Assembly (NCBI GenBank): GCA_015257635.1
Contig: JABZJU010000018.1
Span: forward strand, 1 to 7,517
Length of the DNA: 7,517 nt
Origin: Nanosynbacter sp.
GTDB taxonomy: Bacteria; Patescibacteriota; Saccharimonadia; Saccharimonadales; Saccharimonadaceae
Direction of reading: 5' to 3'
Both the position numbers and the translations under genes were made by a program. Positions 5,888-7,517 of this stretch are shown piece by piece. Positions within the stretch are counted from its first letter, which is position 1. Each line of letters opens with the position of its first letter. Below the pieces are notes generated by a model that was not told the DNA's origin, made no database searches, and worked only from the letters and a program-made list of their open reading frames with translations.

Positions 5888-7276
5888 ATGAAAAAATATT
5901 GGTCTCGCTTTCTATCGTTTATTAAAAAGCCTGAAAACGTCTTTATATCTTTGTCTTTATTCTTTGGAGTGTTGTCGGCAGCCACCGTACCTCTGCTGTC
6001 AGTCAATGACGAAGGTGTACATTATATGCGGGCCTATGGGTTATCCCAAGGAAAAATTGAATCAGGAGTTGCCTGTACTTTACCTAAAGAAGTGGTATTA
6101 AAAGCAAAAGAAGCAGATGTAAATAATTTCGTAACTAGCTATAAGAAAACTATAAATCGCAGCGATATAGAGACAGGGAAATGCAGCAGCGCAACTGGCT
6201 ATCCTCCAATTATGCATCTGCCGCAGACAATCGGTATTATGTTTGCAAATCTCGTACACGGTTCACTTGGGATAACTATTATATTCGGAAGGTTGGCCAA
6301 CCTAATATTTTATTCATTTGCTCTTTATTTCGTCATAAAATGGGTACGAATTGGCAAATGGGCATTCGTAGCAACCGGCCTATTTCCGCTAATGATACAT
6401 TTGGCAGCGTCTCTTTCTGGAGACAGTATGACAAATATCGCAATTTTTACCGCTATTGCTGCCACGCTAAATCTCTTTAGTCAAAAAAGCCCGTTAACTC
6501 GACAGCAGCAGTTGCTTATTATTGCTGTAGCCTGCTTGTTAATTCTCACAAAGTCGGTAACAATACTCTTATTATCACCAGTCATTTTCTTGCCAAAGCG
6601 CCTCTTCGTTCCAGATAAAAAATCAAAAATATCTTTTATTCCACAAAAATGGTTAGTTCTCTCAGCAGCAGCAATATTAGCAGGCCTTTGTTTAATAGCG
6701 TGGCTTCATGTATACACACAACCCTTACTCACCACTGGCGCACCGCATAATCCGCTTCATAGCAATCCGCTCAAATTTATCCAGATATTATTTAATACTT
6801 ACCTAAACCCAAACCTGCCCGTATCCGACGATATCCTGAGGGGCGTGATTGGCGCATTCTCTGCTTTTAAATATGGGCTGCCGCTTTTTATATTGCTACC
6901 ATCATTTTCCCTCCTCTTCCTCTCTCTCCTTCATTACAACAAGAAAGACCAGGATTTATTAGGAGAGCAGACTGGCAAATTGGCAGTGTATAATTTGGCG
7001 ACAATTGGGTTGTTTGTTTGCGCAGTGTCGTATGCTATGTATACAGCGTGGGCCTTATTGCCGTTTAGGTTTGGCGAGGGAGCGTATTATGCAGATGGTG
7101 TTCAGGGTAGATACTTTACAGCAACGGCAGTTATGTTAGTGCCGGTAGGGTTATGGCTACAGAAGTATATTAATGTAAGGACTAAGAATGAAAAAGTATT
7201 TAACCTTATTATGTTCTTTGGACTAGCTTTAGTGCTTGGGTTTTATGTTTTTGAGACGGTGTGGAAATTTAAGTAG
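5888..7276 (+). CDS. DUF2142 polytopic membrane protein, GT-C-like (copy 1)
   Basis: A 462-aa membrane protein with roughly ten or more hydrophobic segments. Hallmarks of DUF2142: a first helix (about 17-38) followed by SVNDEGVHYMRAYGLSQG (38-55), the P..DE..H..RAY..S.G motif at the start of the first outer loop; GYPPIMHLPQTIG (104-116); GRLANLIFYSFALYF (134-148); ASLSGDS (174-180); and GVQGRYFTATAVMLVP (404-419). The family resembles GT-C glycosyltransferases, where an acidic pair in the first outer loop (here D41/E42) is catalytic and a polyprenyl-phosphate sugar is the donor; activity is inferred, not shown for this group. Cys63 and Cys99 both fall in the outer loop and could pair. The ATG is fixed by an in-frame TAG at 5882-5884. 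A paralogue follows 39 nt downstream with its own promoter. Likely role: decorating an exported glycan or protein outside the membrane. Confidence 0.85.
   Translation: MKKYWSRFLSFIKKPENVFISLSLFFGVLSAATVPLLSVNDEGVHYMRAYGLSQGKIESGVACTLPKEVVLKAKEADVNNFVTSYKKTINRSDIETGKCSSATGYPPIMHLPQTIGIMFANLVHGSLGITIIFGRLANLIFYSFALYFVIKWVRIGKWAFVATGLFPLMIHLAASLSGDSMTNIAIFTAIAATLNLFSQKSPLTRQQQLLIIAVACLLILTKSVTILLLSPVIFLPKRLFVPDKKSKISFIPQKWLVLSAAAILAGLCLIAWLHVYTQPLLTTGAPHNPLHSNPLKFIQILFNTYLNPNLPVSDDILRGVIGAFSAFKYGLPLFILLPSFSLLFLSLLHYNKKDQDLLGEQTGKLAVYNLATIGLFVCAVSYAMYTAWALLPFRFGEGAYYADGVQGRYFTATAVMLVPVGLWLQKYINVRTKNEKVFNLIMFFGLALVLGFYVFETVWKFK
5918..5980 (+). repeat. Near-identical repeat, copy 1 (within DUF2142 copy 1)
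   Basis: 63 bp covering codons 11-31 (the inner basic residues and first membrane helix). It matches 7346-7408 at 62 of 63 bases; the one difference is C5962 versus T7390. The identity breaks off sharply on the 3' side. Confidence 0.9.
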
Positions 7277-7296
7277 CTATCCTAATCATGACAATA

Positions 7297-7305
7297 TGCT
7301 AGAAT
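7297..7305 (+). promoter_or_regulatory. Extended -10 promoter of the second DUF2142 gene
   Basis: TGCTAGAAT: TG, one base, then TAGAAT, an extended -10 very like the TGCTATACT of the flippase promoter. No -35 is apparent. The expected start point near 7312 gives a 4-nt leader before the ATG at 7316; there is no Shine-Dalgarno in the 39-bp gap. Nothing resembling a terminator for the upstream gene is seen in that gap. Confidence 0.55.
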
Positions 7306-7315
7306 AAAAACAGTT

Positions 7316-7517
7316 ATGAAAAAATATTGGTCTTTATTCTTATCTTTTATTAAAAAGCCTGAAAACGTCTTTATATCTTTGTCTTTATTTTTTGGAGTGT
7401 TGTCGGCAATACTAGTCCCTCAGTTATCTGTAAGCGATGAAAATATGCATTACCTGCGAGCTTATGGAATATCTCAAGGCCGTGTAGAATCTGGATTACA
7501 TTGTACACTTCCAAAAG
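7316..7517 (+). CDS. DUF2142 polytopic membrane protein, GT-C-like (copy 2, 3' end cut by window)
   Basis: Reading from ATG at 7316 stays open to the window end (67 full codons). The product begins MKKYWSLFLSFIKKPENVFI, nearly the same as copy 1. It keeps the family motif as SVSDENMHYLRAYGISQG (38-55), the outer-loop acidic pair (D41/E42) and Cys63. It aligns with copy 1 without gaps. Residues 11-31 are identical in protein and 98% identical in DNA, while codons 32-67 share only about 61% of bases (66 of 108). It is thus an older tandem paralogue with a homogenised 5' end, probably with a different acceptor or donor. It has its own near-leaderless promoter. The rest of the gene lies outside the window. 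Confidence 0.85.
   Translation, partial: MKKYWSLFLSFIKKPENVFISLSLFFGVLSAILVPQLSVSDENMHYLRAYGISQGRVESGLHCTLPK
7346..7408 (+). repeat. Near-identical repeat, copy 2 (within DUF2142 copy 2)
   Basis: Direct-repeat partner of 5918-5980 at a distance of 1428 bp, 62/63 identical and in the same reading frame. Recombination between the copies would delete one gene's worth of DNA and leave an intact chimeric reading frame. Confidence 0.9.

Noticed and set aside
7277..7315. Copy 1 and copy 2 of DUF2142 as one gene split by a frameshift or stop
   Set aside because: Copy 2 restarts at the very N-terminus of the family with its own ATG and promoter, and copy 1 already contains the full-length family motifs through GVQGRYF. 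They are two separate genes.
1..7517. tRNA/rRNA genes, CRISPR arrays, insertion sequences or attachment sites
   Set aside because: Nearly all of the window is coding. No regularly spaced repeats, transposase motifs, terminal inverted repeats or tRNA-like cloverleaf were recognised by eye.

Overview
The window is a cell-surface polysaccharide (glycan) biosynthesis locus of a bacterium. It holds nine protein-coding genes, two of them cut by the window edges. Stop codons TAA, TAG and TGA are all used as stops (TGA ends the first GT2 gene and the flippase gene). This rules out the UGA=Gly code of Gracilibacteria/SR1. Composition looks like low-to-mid 40s % GC by eye. Genes are small and tightly packed, first genes of transcripts look leaderless, and the gene mix is GT2+DUF2304, DUF2142 and split rml genes. 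I therefore favour a Patescibacteria/CPR genome, with Saccharibacteria (TM7) the most likely, but this is inference from style and not proof; a Gram-positive host is the main alternative.

Layout. Left operon (+ strand, 1-2695): the 3' ~97% of rmlA (glucose-1-phosphate thymidylyltransferase), a GT2 polyprenyl-phosphate-sugar synthase-like enzyme, a 117-aa DUF2304 membrane protein, and a second, different GT2 glycosyltransferase. These are joined by a 6-nt gap, a 4-nt overlap and an 11-nt overlap. Middle operon (- strand, 5829-2723): Wzx-type flippase, then rmlD (dTDP-4-dehydrorhamnose reductase), then a GT8 glycosyltransferase, with a 4-nt ATGA overlap and a 12-nt gap. It meets the left operon tail to tail across only 27 bp. 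Right part (+ strand, 5888 to the end): two tandem DUF2142 (GT-C-like) polytopic membrane proteins. Each has its own promoter, and the second runs off the window.

How they fit together. RmlA and RmlD catalyse the first and last steps of dTDP-L-rhamnose synthesis; rmlB and rmlC are not in the window. The GT2/DUF2304 pair resembles streptococcal GacI/GacJ, which make undecaprenyl-phosphate-GlcNAc. DUF2142 proteins could play the part of GacL, the GT-C enzyme that uses such a lipid-linked sugar outside the membrane. The second GT2 and the GT8 would build the glycan on the cytoplasmic face, and the flippase would export it. The analogy is inferred from family membership and gene adjacency.

The points most worth a second look are: the mosaic relationship of the two DUF2142 paralogues (62/63 identical bases over the first membrane segment, then about 61% identity); three promoters whose -10 boxes sit so close to the start codon that the mRNAs would be leaderless or nearly so; a perfect 5+5 inverted repeat lying across two divergent promoters; a GT8 enzyme with Asn-Pro-His where the Asp-x-Asp metal site is expected; and a G7 tract inside rmlD.
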